From: Acidaminococcus timonensis
GTDB taxonomy: Bacteria > Bacillota > Negativicutes > Acidaminococcales > Acidaminococcaceae
Length of the DNA stretch: 64,000 nt
Direction of reading: 5' to 3'
NCBI RefSeq assembly: GCF_900106585.1
Contig: NZ_FNWH01000006.1
Location: 434,001-498,000 of the forward strand
Shown here: piece by piece, positions 33,667 through 43,285 of the stretch
Layout of the letters: the number at the start of each line of letters is the position of its first letter
Position numbering within the stretch: position 1 is the stretch's first letter
Translations under genes and position numbers: made by a program
The notes under the pieces: model-generated
The model's input: only the letters and a program-made list of their open reading frames with translations
What the model was told of the DNA's origin: nothing
Databases searched by the model: none

Positions 33667-35040
33667 ATGGAAGAAACCTATAGCCGCAAAGAGCCTGTAT
33701 GGGCTCGCATGAGCGAAAAAGAACGCCAGGCCGTCATGACCTATGGCGAAACCTATAAACATTTCCTGGACAAGGCCCGCAGTGAACGGCTGGCGGTGAA
33801 AGAAATCCTGGCCCAGGCTGAGAAGGCCGGCTTCAAGCCTCTGTATGACTGCAAAGAACTGAAAACCGGGGACAAGGTCTACTGGAACCAGAAAGGAAAA
33901 GCCTGCATCCTGGCCGTCATCGGCGAAGAACCGGTGCATGAGGGCCTGAAGATCGTGGGCTCCCATATCGATTCCCCCCGGCTGGACCTGAAGGGCAATC
34001 CGGTCCACGAACAGGATGGAGTGGTGTACTTCCGCACCCATTATTATGGCGGCATCAAGAAGTACCAGTGGCCCTGCATCCCCCTGGCCCTTGTGGGTGT
34101 GATCTATACAAAGGACGGACGCCAGATCGAAGTGAACATCGGCATGGATGAACAGGACCCGGTGTTCTACATTACAGACCTTTTGATCCACATGGCCCAG
34201 GACCAGATGAAGAAGACCCTGGCGGAAGGCATCACTGGCGAGCAGCTCCAGGCCATCATCGGCACCCATACGGACAGGGACGAAAAGGCCCGGGATGCCC
34301 TGCTGAAACTGCTGAAGGACACCTATGGGGTGGAGGAAGAGGATTTCACCACGGCTGAGCTGGAACTGGTGCCGGCACTGAAGAGCCGGGATGTGGGATT
34401 CGACCGTTCCCTGATTGCCGCCTACGGCCAGGATGACCGGGTGTGTTCCTATGCCAATCTGCAAGCCCTGCTGGAAGCCAAACCGGGGGTGAAGACACAG
34501 GCTGCCCTGTTTACCGATAAGGAAGAAATCGGTTCCTACGGCAACACAGGCATGCAGTCCTCTTATTTCGTGAAGTTCGTCATGAAGCTGCTGGCCCTGC
34601 AGAATCGGGGGACCCTGCTGGACTTCTACGAGACCATGGAAAACAGCGAGATGCTGTCTGCGGATGTGAACAGCTGCATGGATCCCATGTTCCCGGAAGT
34701 GACGGAAAAGGACAATTCGGCACTCCTGGGCTACGGCGTGGCCCTGACCAAATACACCGGGGCCCGGGGAAAAGGCGGCAGCAACGACGCCAACAGCGAG
34801 TTCATCCAGAAGGTACGGAAGATCTTCAATGAGGCCGGAGTGGCCTGGCAGATCGGCGAACTGGGCAAGGTGGACCAGGGCGGCGGCGGGACCATCGCCT
34901 TCATGCTGGCCGACTGGGGCTGCGAAGTGGTGGACTGCGGCACGGCCATGCTGAGCATGCATTCTCCCTATGACCTTTTGAGCAAGGCCGATGCCTACGA
35001 AACCTTCAGAGCCTATCAGGCGTTCTTCGAGAGCAAATGA
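33667..35040 (+). CDS. M18 family aminopeptidase
   Basis: A metallo-aminopeptidase that removes N-terminal residues, often Asp/Glu or Leu, from peptides in the cytoplasm. The 457-residue protein has metal ligands in GSHIDSPRLDLKG, TDKEEIGSYGNTGMQSS and the C-terminal MHSPYDLLSKAD; ADVNSCMDP supplies another conserved region. ATG at 33667 has AGAAGGAG upstream and gives a typical N-terminus; the frame is open for another 195 bp upstream without support. It supports peptide fermentation. Confidence 0.92.
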   Translation: MEETYSRKEPVWARMSEKERQAVMTYGETYKHFLDKARSERLAVKEILAQAEKAGFKPLYDCKELKTGDKVYWNQKGKACILAVIGEEPVHEGLKIVGSHIDSPRLDLKGNPVHEQDGVVYFRTHYYGGIKKYQWPCIPLALVGVIYTKDGRQIEVNIGMDEQDPVFYITDLLIHMAQDQMKKTLAEGITGEQLQAIIGTHTDRDEKARDALLKLLKDTYGVEEEDFTTAELELVPALKSRDVGFDRSLIAAYGQDDRVCSYANLQALLEAKPGVKTQAALFTDKEEIGSYGNTGMQSSYFVKFVMKLLALQNRGTLLDFYETMENSEMLSADVNSCMDPMFPEVTEKDNSALLGYGVALTKYTGARGKGGSNDANSEFIQKVRKIFNEAGVAWQIGELGKVDQGGGGTIAFMLADWGCEVVDCGTAMLSMHSPYDLLSKADAYETFRAYQAFFESK

Positions 35041-35051
35041 TTTTTGCATAA

Positions 35052-35087
35052 AAAGAACCCGTTCCCAAAAAAGGGAACGGGTTCTTT
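35052..35087. terminator. Bidirectional terminator between M18 and ilvD
   Basis: A 15-bp perfect stem (AAAGAACCCGTTCCC/GGGAACGGGTTCTTT) serves both convergent genes. Confidence 0.88.
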
Positions 35088-35094
35088 CCATAAG

Positions 35095-35121
35095 CTGCAG
35101 ACTAGAGACTAGAGACTAGTG
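35095..35121. repeat. Heptamer array
   Basis: TGCAGAC, TAGAGAC, TAGAGAC, then TAGTGA (last unit incomplete), ending 6 bp before the ilvD stop codon. The hairpin module is absent here. Confidence 0.7.
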
Positions 35122-35127
35122 ATTGCC

Positions 35128-36795
35128 TCAGTTGAATTTCAGCACAGCACCCTGTGCGGCGGAGGAAACCAGGTAGGAATACCGGGCCAGGTACCCTTTC
35201 TTCACCTTGGGAGCCGGGCAGACCCATTTCTCTCTCCGTTTGGCCAGTTCTTCGTCGCTGACCCGTACGTTCAGGGTCCGGTTGGGGATATCGATGTCGA
35301 TGATATCTCCTTCTTCCACCAGGGCGATGTTGCCGCCTTCCCGGGCTTCCGGAGAAATATGGCCGATGCAGGCACCCTGGGTGGCACCGGAGAACCGGCC
35401 GTCGGTCAGGAGGGCAACGGATTTGCCCAGGCCCATACCGGTGATCACGGCGGTGGGGTTCAGCATTTCCCGCATGCCCGGGCCGCCTTTGGGCCCTTCA
35501 TAGCGGATGACCACCACATCCCCCGGTTTGATCTGTTTGCCTACGATGGCTTCGATGGCTTCATCCTCGGAGTCGAATACCCGGGCAGGACCGGAGTGTT
35601 TCAGCATTTCCGGAGCCACGGCGCTTTCCTTGACCACAGAGCAGTCTTTGGCCAGGTTGCCCTTCAGCACGGCAATGCCGCCGGTTCTGCGCACCGGTTC
35701 CTCGTAGGTGTGGATCACTTCCGGACGAAGGATCCTGGCACCCTTGATGTTTTCGCCCACGGTCTTGCCGGTGACGGTCATGCAGTCTTCTTCAATGAGG
35801 CCGTGTTTGGCCAGTTCGTTCATGACAGCACGGATACCGCCGGCTTCCTGGACATCGATCATGTGGAAGGTGCCGCCGGGGCTCAGCTTGGTCAGGTACG
35901 GAGTCTTCTTGCTGATTTCATCGAACAGTTCCAGGGGCAGGTCCACACCGGCTTCATGGGCGATGGCCGGCAGGTGCAGGGCCGTGTTGGTGGAACCACC
36001 CATGGCCATATCCACAGTGATGGCATTGTGGAAGGCTTTTTCCGTCATGATGTCTCTGGGGCAGATGTTCTTTTTCAGCATTTCCATGACCTGTTTGCCG
36101 GCTGCTTTGGCCAGGGCGATCCGGGCGCCCTGATAGGCGGCCGGGATGGTGCCGTTGCCCGGCAGGCCCATGCCCAGGACTTCTGTCAGGGAGTTCATGG
36201 TATTGGCCGTGAACAGGCCGGCGCAGGAGCCGCAGCCCGGGCAGGCACAGTGTTCGATCTCGGACAGTTCTTCCTTGTCGATCTTGCCTGCTGCGAAACG
36301 GCCGGCAGCTTCGAATACAGTGCTGACACTGATGTCTTTGCCATGGTACCGGCCGGGGAGCATGGGTCCGCCGCTGACCACAACAGTGGGGATGTTCAGC
36401 CGGGCAGCAGCCATGAGCATGCCGGGGACGATCTTGTCGCAGTTGGGGATCAGCACCAGGGCATCGAAAGCGTGGCCGTTGGCAACGGCTTCGATGCTGT
36501 CAGCTACCAGTTCCCGGCTGGCCAGGGGATATTTCATGCCATCGTGGCCCATGGCGATGCCGTCACAGATGCCGATGGACGGGAATTCAATGGGAGTACC
36601 ACCGTTTTCCAGCACGCCGTATTTCACGGCCTTGGCAATTCGATCCAGATCCATATGCCCCGGGATGATTTCGTTCTGGGCGTTGCAAATCCCGATCAGG
36701 GGTTTCTTCAATTCATCTTCCGTATACCCCATTGCATAGAACAGGGAACGATGGGCCGCGCGGGTCGTACCTTTTTTTACAATCGTACTTCTCAT
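35128..36795 (-). CDS. ilvD: Dihydroxy-acid dehydratase
   Basis: Dehydrates 2,3-dihydroxyisovalerate and its methyl homologue in branched-chain amino-acid synthesis. The 555-residue protein starts [20 protein letters not shown] and has Fe-S ligands in GICDG (Cys77), PNCDK (Cys119) and [19 protein letters not shown], plus GRFSGATQG near the C-terminus. ATG at 36795 has GAGGAA upstream; the open frame upstream belongs to the promoter region. No other ilv gene is nearby. It is transcribed from its own promoter downstream of rqcH. Confidence 0.96.
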   Translation of the reverse strand: MRSTIVKKGTTRAAHRSLFYAMGYTEDELKKPLIGICNAQNEIIPGHMDLDRIAKAVKYGVLENGGTPIEFPSIGICDGIAMGHDGMKYPLASRELVADSIEAVANGHAFDALVLIPNCDKIVPGMLMAAARLNIPTVVVSGGPMLPGRYHGKDISVSTVFEAAGRFAAGKIDKEELSEIEHCACPGCGSCAGLFTANTMNSLTEVLGMGLPGNGTIPAAYQGARIALAKAAGKQVMEMLKKNICPRDIMTEKAFHNAITVDMAMGGSTNTALHLPAIAHEAGVDLPLELFDEISKKTPYLTKLSPGGTFHMIDVQEAGGIRAVMNELAKHGLIEEDCMTVTGKTVGENIKGARILRPEVIHTYEEPVRRTGGIAVLKGNLAKDCSVVKESAVAPEMLKHSGPARVFDSEDEAIEAIVGKQIKPGDVVVIRYEGPKGGPGMREMLNPTAVITGMGLGKSVALLTDGRFSGATQGACIGHISPEAREGGNIALVEEGDIIDIDIPNRTLNVRVSDEELAKRREKWVCPAPKVKKGYLARYSYLVSSAAQGAVLKFN

Positions 36796-36850
36796 ACTAT
36801 TCCTCTTTTCTTCTTTTAAACCATTGCAGTTTTTTAAAGTTATAACGCTA

Positions 36851-36879
36851 AATCTAGCACGGAATGTAATGGCTGTCAA
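36851..36879 (-). promoter_or_regulatory. Promoter of ilvD
   Basis: On the minus strand TTGACA (36879-36874) and TAGATT (36856-36851) are 17 bp apart, between rqcH and ilvD. Confidence 0.65.
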
Positions 36880-36891
36880 CGAAAAAAGAAA

Positions 36892-38631
36892 TCAATGATT
36901 TTTCTCGGGGACAGTTGTACAAGGTTTAACAAAAAGAGTGGTCTGACCTGTATAGATCACGAAACCGGGTTTGGCCCCGCTGGGCTTTTTCACCAGTCGT
37001 TTTTCCGTGTAATCCACCGGTACCCGGTCGGCTGCCTTCCCCCGGCTGAAGCCGGCAGCCAGACGGGCGGCCGTCAGGATGTCCTCTTCCCGGGCCTGGG
37101 GCAGGGTGGTCTTCAGGATTACATGGGAACCGGGCATGTTCCTGGCGTGGAACCACAGATCGCTGCCCCGGCCCAGCTTGAAGGTGACTTCATCGTTCTG
37201 CCGGTTGTTCTTGCCGATGTACAGGAAGGTTTCCGGAGTGAGCTGCACCTTCAGGGGGGTACTGCGTCCCTGGCTGGGCTGCTTCTTCCGGGGAGCGGGC
37301 AAAAGCCCCAGGGCAATGACTTCCTGTTTGATCTCGGCGATCTCTCCCTTGGTGGAGGCGGTGCCCAGGGAGACTTCCAGGCTTTGGAGGTATTCCAGCA
37401 GTTCCTCCGCCTCGTTCTGCTGCTGCTGGATCTCGCCCACGGCCCGTTTGAATTTATTGTACCGTTTGTAGTAGGCCTGGGCGTTTTCCATGGGGGTCAG
37501 TTCCGGCGCCAGCGCAATATGCAGGGGCTTGTTGTCATAGATGCTGTTTAGGGTGCATTTCGTCTGCCCCTTCTGCAGGGACCAGCCGTAGGTCATCAGG
37601 GTGTCGGCGATCACTTTCTGGGCATCGGCGTTTTCCGCCCGGGCCAGGTCCTGGGCCAGGTATTTCAGCTTCTTTTCTGTTTTGGCTTCCTGGGCGGCCA
37701 CCAGTTTGGTGAGTACATCCTTGTCGGGGATCTGCACCGGCACCAGGGAGGCGCTGTAGGCCATGGCATCCAGCAGGGAGGGGAAGGACTGCTGTTTCCA
37801 GTCCGGATGGATATGGGGCACATAGGGCACCAGGTTCTTCATCCGGTTCCGGGGGTCGATCTGGGCGATGACCGTGGGATCGTTTCCTTCCAGCCGCTCT
37901 CTGATTTCCGTCTGCAGCCCGGCCAGGGTTTCTTCCAGCTTCCGGGCAGAGGAAAGGTCCAGCAGGTTCACCGGGCCTGTGATGCCGCTGCGCAGGGCCA
38001 CTTCCTGGGCCGTGGCCTTGCCGATGCCCACGGTGGCAGTGATCAGGGCACGTACCAGGTCCACGTCTCCCTGGGCCACCACGGCCTGCCGGAGGGCGTT
38101 GGGACTTTCCTGCAGGAAATCCAGTCCCTCCTGGGCAGGCGGACAGGTGTAGGGCAGGTTGGGCAGAATCTGGCGCACCCGGCTCTGGGCCCGGGTCACA
38201 TGGCGCAGGGCGTCCAGGATGATGCCGTTTTCATCGGTGAAGATGATGTTGCTGTTCTTGCCCGTCAGCTCCAGGATCAGCTTTTTGGTGATGATCTTCC
38301 GCTCGGCGCCGATCAGGTCCACGTCCAGGATCAGCACCCGGTCCAGGCCATACTGGTGCACGCCGGCGATCCGCCCTTCCTCCAGGTGCTTGCGCAGCAG
38401 CATGCAGAAGGCAGGGGGCAGGTCGGGCCGTTCGGGCAGGGTTTTGGGCAGGGTGATGAGCGGCGAAGCCCCATTCATATCGATGAGCAGGTTCCGGGTC
38501 TGGTTCAGGGCATTCACCTGCAGGAGCAGGGACGCCCGGCTGGGCATAAAGATCTTGAAAATCTTGCCGCCGCCCAGGGCCCGGGACAGTTCCCGGGTGA
38601 GCAGCTGCAGGGTGATTCCTTCTAAATTCAT
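36892..38631 (-). CDS. rqcH: RqcH (Rqc2/NFACT family ribosome quality-control factor)
   Basis: Binds obstructed 50S subunits carrying peptidyl-tRNA and recruits tRNA-Ala to add alanine tails that mark the peptide for degradation. The 579-residue protein has the NFACT-N domain with the function-critical Asp97-Arg98 (YGLDRV), helix-hairpin-helix and coiled-coil regions (about 300-420), and the C-terminal NFACT-R domain with YIGKNNRQNDEVTF and DLWFHARNMPGSHVIL. ATG at 38631 follows GGAGG. Fibronectin binding is an older label for this family. It is divergent from the yicC operon. Confidence 0.93.
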   Translation of the reverse strand: MNLEGITLQLLTRELSRALGGGKIFKIFMPSRASLLLQVNALNQTRNLLIDMNGASPLITLPKTLPERPDLPPAFCMLLRKHLEEGRIAGVHQYGLDRVLILDVDLIGAERKIITKKLILELTGKNSNIIFTDENGIILDALRHVTRAQSRVRQILPNLPYTCPPAQEGLDFLQESPNALRQAVVAQGDVDLVRALITATVGIGKATAQEVALRSGITGPVNLLDLSSARKLEETLAGLQTEIRERLEGNDPTVIAQIDPRNRMKNLVPYVPHIHPDWKQQSFPSLLDAMAYSASLVPVQIPDKDVLTKLVAAQEAKTEKKLKYLAQDLARAENADAQKVIADTLMTYGWSLQKGQTKCTLNSIYDNKPLHIALAPELTPMENAQAYYKRYNKFKRAVGEIQQQQNEAEELLEYLQSLEVSLGTASTKGEIAEIKQEVIALGLLPAPRKKQPSQGRSTPLKVQLTPETFLYIGKNNRQNDEVTFKLGRGSDLWFHARNMPGSHVILKTTLPQAREEDILTAARLAAGFSRGKAADRVPVDYTEKRLVKKPSGAKPGFVIYTGQTTLFVKPCTTVPEKNH

Positions 38632-38646
38632 GGTTTCCTCCAAAAT

Positions 38647-38699
38647 TTGCACGGCTTCGTTAAATTCGTTATAATATATAAGATTAGTATACCCATCAA
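38647..38699. promoter_or_regulatory. Overlapping divergent promoters (rqcH and exported-protein operon)
   Basis: Plus strand: TTGCAC (38647-38652), 17 bp, TATAAT (38670-38675). Minus strand: TTGATG (38699-38694), 17 bp, TATTAT (38676-38671). The two -10 elements share the same bases, so the promoters should exclude each other. Confidence 0.7.
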
Positions 38700-38734
38700 T
38701 GAACGTTCGGTCAAACTGTAAAGGAGAGGATACA

Positions 38735-39358
38735 ATGAAGAAATTGGGTGTAGTGGCAGCGCTTTGCCTGCTGTTTTCCCAGCCTGCATTTGCCATGGTA
38801 CCCCTGACCCCTAACGCGGTGCAGTCCGCCCAGGCGTACGGAGTGGAACGGAAAGGGGCGTCTCTCAGTGAAGTGCTGGCCCCCTGGACGGTTTATGACC
38901 GGAAACAGATGAATCCCTATGGACTGCGGGAACGGGTGGTGGTCTATACTCCGTATCTGACCGCCGCGGTGGATGCCCGCAGCACCGCCAATAACGGGGA
39001 TACCCCTACGGTTGACCAGGGCATGAAGGTGGCCAAACAGTACGACGGGGTGCTGGCCCTGGGGGTGAACCTGAGCACCACGGTGAAACTGGACGCCAGC
39101 AAACTGAAGGTGAAGCTGTACCAGGGGCAGAACGTGCTGACTCCCTATTACAAGAACCTGAACTCCGCCAGCCAGCGGGATATGCAGGTGCTGAACAAGG
39201 TGAGCGGGGACCTGGAGGATGCCAATGTATGGGATCTGGAGTACTATGTGTATTTCGACCTGTCCAAGGTGAACCCGGCCAAGCCCATGGTGATGAATGC
39301 CTATGATGAATATGGCGGCACCCGGCAGTTCGTCCTGAACCTGGCCACCATGAACTGA
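38735..39358 (+). CDS. Exported protein of unknown function
   Basis: A 207-residue protein with a clear signal peptide (MKKLGVVAALCLLFSQPAFA, cleaved after residue 20). The mature part is predicted mostly beta, with YTPYLTAAVDARS and a C-terminal Tyr-rich LEYYVYFDLSKV. I do not recognise a family. ATG at 38735 follows AAGGAGAGG. It ends 10 bp before yicC and shares its promoter, so an envelope protein leads an operon of nucleotide and cofactor genes, which is unusual. Confidence 0.8.
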   Translation: MKKLGVVAALCLLFSQPAFAMVPLTPNAVQSAQAYGVERKGASLSEVLAPWTVYDRKQMNPYGLRERVVVYTPYLTAAVDARSTANNGDTPTVDQGMKVAKQYDGVLALGVNLSTTVKLDASKLKVKLYQGQNVLTPYYKNLNSASQRDMQVLNKVSGDLEDANVWDLEYYVYFDLSKVNPAKPMVMNAYDEYGGTRQFVLNLATMN

Positions 39359-39368
39359 GGTGGGGGCC

Positions 39369-40265
39369 ATGGTACAGAGTATGACCGGCTACGGCCGGGG
39401 TACGGCAGAGGGTCCGGATTTTTCCTTCCGCATCGAGATCAAGACGGTGAACCACCGGTATACAGAGCTGAACCTGAGGATGCCTCGGTTCCTGAACCCG
39501 GTGGAGAACCGGATCCGGAAGCTTCTCCTGGGAAAGATCCAGCGTGGCCATGTGGATGTGTTCATCAATGCCAGCTACACGGGTACGGAAGGCCGCCAAG
39601 TTACGATTGACAAAGGGCTGGCAAAGGCTTATCATGATAGTTTGGAAGAACTTACGTCCCTGCTCCAGGTTCCGGCGGAACCCGGCAAGCAGGAACTGTT
39701 TTTCATTGCCGGATGTCCGGAAGTCCTGGTGCCTGAAGAGGCGGACCTGGACCTGGACGCCCTGTGGCCTGCCATGGAAGGGGCGGTGAACGAAGCCCTG
39801 GACCATCTGGTGGCTATGCGCCGCACGGAAGGGGAGAACATTTCCCGGGATGTGGTGGAGCGGATCGGGCGGATCACCGGGCAGCTGGAGAGCCTGCAGC
39901 AGCGGGCCCCGGAAACGGTGAAGGCTTATCGGGCCCGGCTGACCCGGCAGCTGAAGGAACTTCTGGCGGAAGCGGGCACCGGTCCTCTGGACGAGAGCCG
40001 GGTTATCCAGGAAACGGCCATTTATGCCGACCGGGTGAACGTGACGGAAGAGATGGTACGGCTCCATAGCCATCTGGATCAGTTCGGCCGTCTGCTGACA
40101 GAAGAAAAACCTGTGGGACGGCGGATGGACTTTCTGGTGCAGGAAATGAACCGGGAAGCCAATACCATCGCTTCCAAGGCAGGGGATGCCCAGATGATCC
40201 AGACTATCGTCGACATGAAAAGCGAAATCGAGAAAGTACGCGAGCAGATCCAAAATATTCAATGA
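39369..40265 (+). CDS. yicC: YicC family endoribonuclease
   Basis: A 298-residue protein with the family N-terminus [14 protein letters not shown], the basic stretch [18 protein letters not shown] and the C-terminal [23 protein letters not shown]. Family members in proteobacteria and Firmicutes have RNase activity on selected RNAs. ATG at 39369 follows GAGGTGGGGG; an in-frame GTG lies 9 nt upstream. It is followed by remA and gmk, the conserved yicC-remA-gmk-rpoZ-coaBC order of Firmicutes. Confidence 0.92.
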   Translation: MVQSMTGYGRGTAEGPDFSFRIEIKTVNHRYTELNLRMPRFLNPVENRIRKLLLGKIQRGHVDVFINASYTGTEGRQVTIDKGLAKAYHDSLEELTSLLQVPAEPGKQELFFIAGCPEVLVPEEADLDLDALWPAMEGAVNEALDHLVAMRRTEGENISRDVVERIGRITGQLESLQQRAPETVKAYRARLTRQLKELLAEAGTGPLDESRVIQETAIYADRVNVTEEMVRLHSHLDQFGRLLTEEKPVGRRMDFLVQEMNREANTIASKAGDAQMIQTIVDMKSEIEKVREQIQNIQ

Positions 40266-40281
40266 GACTAGGAGAGAATTT

Positions 40282-40566
40282 ATGGACATCAAATTGATCA
40301 ACATCGGCTTTGGGAACATCGTATCCGCCCAGCGGGTCATCACCATCATCGGCCCGGAGAGCGCTCCCATCAAACGGATCATCCAGGACGGAAGAGACAA
40401 GGGTGTTGTCATTGATGCCACCTACGGTCGGCGCACACGGGCTGTGCTGATCATGGACAGCGGCCACATCGTGCTGTCGGCGCTGCAACCGGAGACCATC
40501 GCCAACCGGTTCAACCAGGATGGCCCGGAAGATGCGGCAGAAGAGAAGGAGGAAGAGAATGAATAA
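40282..40566 (+). CDS. remA: RemA-like regulatory protein (DUF370)
   Basis: A 94-residue DNA-binding protein of the RemA family, which in Bacillus activates matrix and other operons as an octameric ring. Characteristic phrases are [46 protein letters not shown]. The acidic C-terminal tail is variable. It overlaps gmk by 8 bp, implying translational coupling. The regulon in this organism is unknown. Confidence 0.92.
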   Translation: MDIKLINIGFGNIVSAQRVITIIGPESAPIKRIIQDGRDKGVVIDATYGRRTRAVLIMDSGHIVLSALQPETIANRFNQDGPEDAAEEKEEENE

Positions 40567-41203
40567 ACCGGAAGGGATTCTACTGGTGCTCAGCGGCCCC
40601 AGTGGTGCGGGGAAGGGCACCATCTGTGCAAGACTGCGGGAAAAACGGGACCATATGGCATACTCCGTTTCCTGTACCACCCGTCAGCCCCGGAAAGGAG
40701 AAGTGGACGGGGTGAACTACTTCTTCAAGAGCCGGGATGAATTCGAGGAAATGATCCGCAACGGGGGTCTCCTGGAACACGCTTCTGTATATGGAAACTA
40801 CTATGGAACCCCGCGGAAGTATGTGATGGACAAGCTGGCCGAAGGGCTGGATGTAATCCTGGAAATCGATCCCCAGGGCGCCCTGCAGGTGAAGAAGAGT
40901 TTTCCGGACGGTGTATTCGTATTCATCGTTCCCCCTTCCCTGGATGAACTGTCCAAACGGATCTACAACCGGGGCACCGACGCTGTGGACGTGATCAAAC
41001 GCCGGTTGAGCGCCGCCACCAGCGAACTGGCCTACGCCTCCAAGTATGACTACATCGTGGTCAACGACGAAGTGGAAAAGGCCACGGACAAAGTCAGCAA
41101 AATCATCGATGTGGAACACCTGCGGGTGGGACGCACCTATTATATCGTCGACGAAATCTGCCACAACGGCACCTGTGACTGCGGGAAACCGCAGGAGAAG
41201 TAA
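40559..41203 (+). CDS. gmk: Guanylate kinase
   Basis: Phosphorylates GMP to GDP with ATP. The 214-residue protein has the P-loop [11 protein letters not shown], the GMP-binding phrase [21 protein letters not shown] and [13 protein letters not shown]. The C-terminal tail with CHNGTCDCG carries three cysteines and is slightly longer than in most homologues. ATG at 40559 lies inside the end of remA with GAAGGAGGAAGAG upstream. Confidence 0.96.
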   Translation: MNKPEGILLVLSGPSGAGKGTICARLREKRDHMAYSVSCTTRQPRKGEVDGVNYFFKSRDEFEEMIRNGGLLEHASVYGNYYGTPRKYVMDKLAEGLDVILEIDPQGALQVKKSFPDGVFVFIVPPSLDELSKRIYNRGTDAVDVIKRRLSAATSELAYASKYDYIVVNDEVEKATDKVSKIIDVEHLRVGRTYYIVDEICHNGTCDCGKPQEK

Positions 41204-41218
41204 AGGAGAGTATGCATT

Positions 41219-41452
41219 ATGTCCATGATTGATCCCTCTATCGATTATCTGACTGACAAAGTCGGCAGCAAGTATGCCCTGGTGATTATGGCCTCCAAGC
41301 GGGCCCGCCAGCTGGTGAATGGGGCACCTGCCCTGGTGAAGTGCGATTCCAACAAGCCGGTTTCCATTGCGCTGAAGGAAATCGCCGAAGGCCTGGTGAC
41401 CATTGCCACGCCGGAAGAAGTCAAGGAAATGGAAAAGACCAAACAAAAATAA
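41219..41452 (+). CDS. rpoZ: RNA polymerase omega subunit
   Basis: Assists assembly of RNA polymerase by binding the beta' C-terminus. The 77-residue protein has IDYLTDKVGSKYALVIMASKRARQL and the downstream helix SIALKEIAEG, at the expected length. ATG at 41219 is 10 nt from AAAGGAG; ATG at 41225 is also possible. It lies between gmk and coaBC, its usual place in Firmicutes. Confidence 0.95.
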   Translation: MSMIDPSIDYLTDKVGSKYALVIMASKRARQLVNGAPALVKCDSNKPVSIALKEIAEGLVTIATPEEVKEMEKTKQK

Positions 41453-41468
41453 CCAAAGGAGCAGACCC

Positions 41469-42671
41469 ATGCTGGAAGGGAAAAAAATTGCAGTAGGGGT
41501 GACCGGTGGCATTGCAGCCTATAAGGTAGTGACGCTGGTGAGCCGCCTGGTCCAGGCCGGTGCCCAGGTGCGGGTGATCATGACTGATGCGGCCACCCAT
41601 CTGGTTTCGCCGCTGCTGTTCAAGGAAATCAGCGGCAATCCTGTTGCCACGAGCCTGTGGGCCGGCAATGCGGAATTCAACGTGGAACACGTGGCCATTG
41701 GACGCTGGTGCGATGTGATGGTGGTGGCTCCGGCCACCGCCGACATCATCGGCAAGATGGCGGGGGGCATTGCAGATGATCTGCTGTCCACCACCCTGAT
41801 GGCCTGTGCCAAACCCAAGATCATCTGTCCGGCCATGAATACCAATATGCTGGAAAACCCGGCTACGGTGCGGAATCTGGAAACACTGCGCAGGGATGGG
41901 GTCACCATCATGCCCAGCGGGGCCGGGCACCTGGCCTGTGGGGTGAACGGATCCGGACGGCTGCCGGAACCGGAGGACATCAAGGCCTTCATCGATGCCT
42001 TCCTGGCCCGCCGGGAAGGGGATCTGCGGGGCCTGCGGATCCTGGTGACGGCTGGGGGCACCCGGGAAGCCATCGATCCGGTGCGTTTCATCGGTAACCG
42101 GTCCAGCGGCAAGATGGGCTATGCCATTGCCCGGGATGCGGCCCGGCGGGGTGCGGAAGTGACCCTGGTATCGGGCCCGACGGCCTTGCAGCCGCCCCGG
42201 AATGTGGCCTTTACCAGCGTGGAAAGCACCCGGGAGATGCTGGATGCAGTGCTGGGGGTGTATCCCAACGTGGACGTGGTGATCATGGCCGCAGCTGTGG
42301 CCGATTACAAGCCCCATCACCGGGCGGAGCAGAAGATCAAGAAGAACGATGAGACCCTGGAACTGTCCCTGGACAAGAACCCGGATATCCTGAAGCTTCT
42401 GGGGCAGCAGAAGGCCGGCCAGCTTTTGGTGGGCTTTGCGGCCGAAACCCAGAATCTGCTGGAGAATGCGGCTGCCAAGGTGAAAAAGAAGAACCTGGAT
42501 ATGATCGTGGCCAATGATGTGACCATGAAGGGGGCCGGTTTCAGTACCGATACCAATGTGGTGAAACTGCTGTTCCCTGACGGCACCATCAAGGGCCTGG
42601 ATCTGATGACCAAGGAAGAAGTGGGGAACCACATCCTGGATATTGTGAAAGAAAAAACGGGCTGCCGGTGA
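41469..42671 (+). CDS. coaBC: Bifunctional phosphopantothenoylcysteine decarboxylase/synthetase
   Basis: Two steps of coenzyme A synthesis. The N-terminal CoaC flavoprotein (about 1-180) has GVTGGIAAYK, PAMNTNM and the substrate-clamp cysteine loop LACGVNGSGRLPEP. The C-terminal CoaB domain (about 187-400) has VTAGGTREAIDPVRFIGNRS, AAAVADYKP and KKKNLDMIVAND. ATG at 41469 follows AAAGGAG. It is the last gene of the operon that starts at 38735. Confidence 0.95.
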   Translation: MLEGKKIAVGVTGGIAAYKVVTLVSRLVQAGAQVRVIMTDAATHLVSPLLFKEISGNPVATSLWAGNAEFNVEHVAIGRWCDVMVVAPATADIIGKMAGGIADDLLSTTLMACAKPKIICPAMNTNMLENPATVRNLETLRRDGVTIMPSGAGHLACGVNGSGRLPEPEDIKAFIDAFLARREGDLRGLRILVTAGGTREAIDPVRFIGNRSSGKMGYAIARDAARRGAEVTLVSGPTALQPPRNVAFTSVESTREMLDAVLGVYPNVDVVIMAAAVADYKPHHRAEQKIKKNDETLELSLDKNPDILKLLGQQKAGQLLVGFAAETQNLLENAAAKVKKKNLDMIVANDVTMKGAGFSTDTNVVKLLFPDGTIKGLDLMTKEEVGNHILDIVKEKTGCR

Positions 42672-42687
42672 GGCGGCTCGTTTTTTG

Positions 42688-42696
42688 TGGTATAAT
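42688..42696 (+). promoter_or_regulatory. Extended -10 promoter of the LURP-like gene
   Basis: TGGTATAAT, 24 bp upstream of the start codon. Confidence 0.55.
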
Positions 42697-42719
42697 GGCG
42701 AAAAAAGGAGGAGATATCC

Positions 42720-43193
42720 ATGAAGCTTCTGTTCAAACAACGGATCTTTTCCTGGTTCGACAGTTACGATATCTACGATGAAGATGGCAACACGGTGTTT
42801 GTGGTGAAGGGGCAGCTGGCCTGGGGCCACAAATTGAAGATCTATGATGCCCAGGGCAGGGAAGTGGGCCTGGTGCGGGAAAAGATCCTCACGTTCCTGC
42901 CGGCCTTTGAGCTGTACGAAAACGGGAAATATATCGGCCGGATCAAAAAGAAGCTCACCCTGTTCAGCCCGGGGTTCGACATCGATTTCAACGGCTGGCA
43001 GGTGGACGGCAACCTGCTGGAGTGGGATTATACCATCAGCGACGCCCAGGGAGAATGGGTGGCCACGGTGAGCAAAGAGCTGTTCCATCTCAGTGACACC
43101 TACGTGCTGGAAATCGGCGACCCGCAGAACGCCCTGTACGTGCTCATGTTTGCCCTGGCCATGGACGCCGAGAAGTGCAGCCGGGAGAAATAG
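42720..43193 (+). CDS. LURP-one-related/YxjI-like protein
   Basis: A 157-residue protein with the repeated short beta-strand pattern of the LURP-one/tubby-like beta barrel: YDIYDEDGNTVFVVKGQL, LKIYDAQGREVGLVREK, FELYENGKYIGRIKKK. The final part is hydrophobic (YVLMFALAMDAEKC). The fold is related to scramblases, but the role in bacteria is unknown. ATG at 42720 has GGAGGAG upstream, and the gene has its own promoter. Confidence 0.85.
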   Translation: MKLLFKQRIFSWFDSYDIYDEDGNTVFVVKGQLAWGHKLKIYDAQGREVGLVREKILTFLPAFELYENGKYIGRIKKKLTLFSPGFDIDFNGWQVDGNLLEWDYTISDAQGEWVATVSKELFHLSDTYVLEIGDPQNALYVLMFALAMDAEKCSREK

Positions 43194-43250
43194 GAAATCT
43201 GCAACATCTGATACAGTTATTTAACCCATAAAAAATATTTTTCTTTTTCC

Positions 43251-43279
43251 TTGACAATTCCCGAAAGCGAATGTAGTAT
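43251..43279 (+). promoter_or_regulatory. Promoter of the T-box leader
   Basis: TTGACA (43251-43256) and TAGTAT (43274-43279) with 17-bp spacing; transcription should start near 43286. Confidence 0.7.
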
Positions 43280-43285
43280 GTAACC

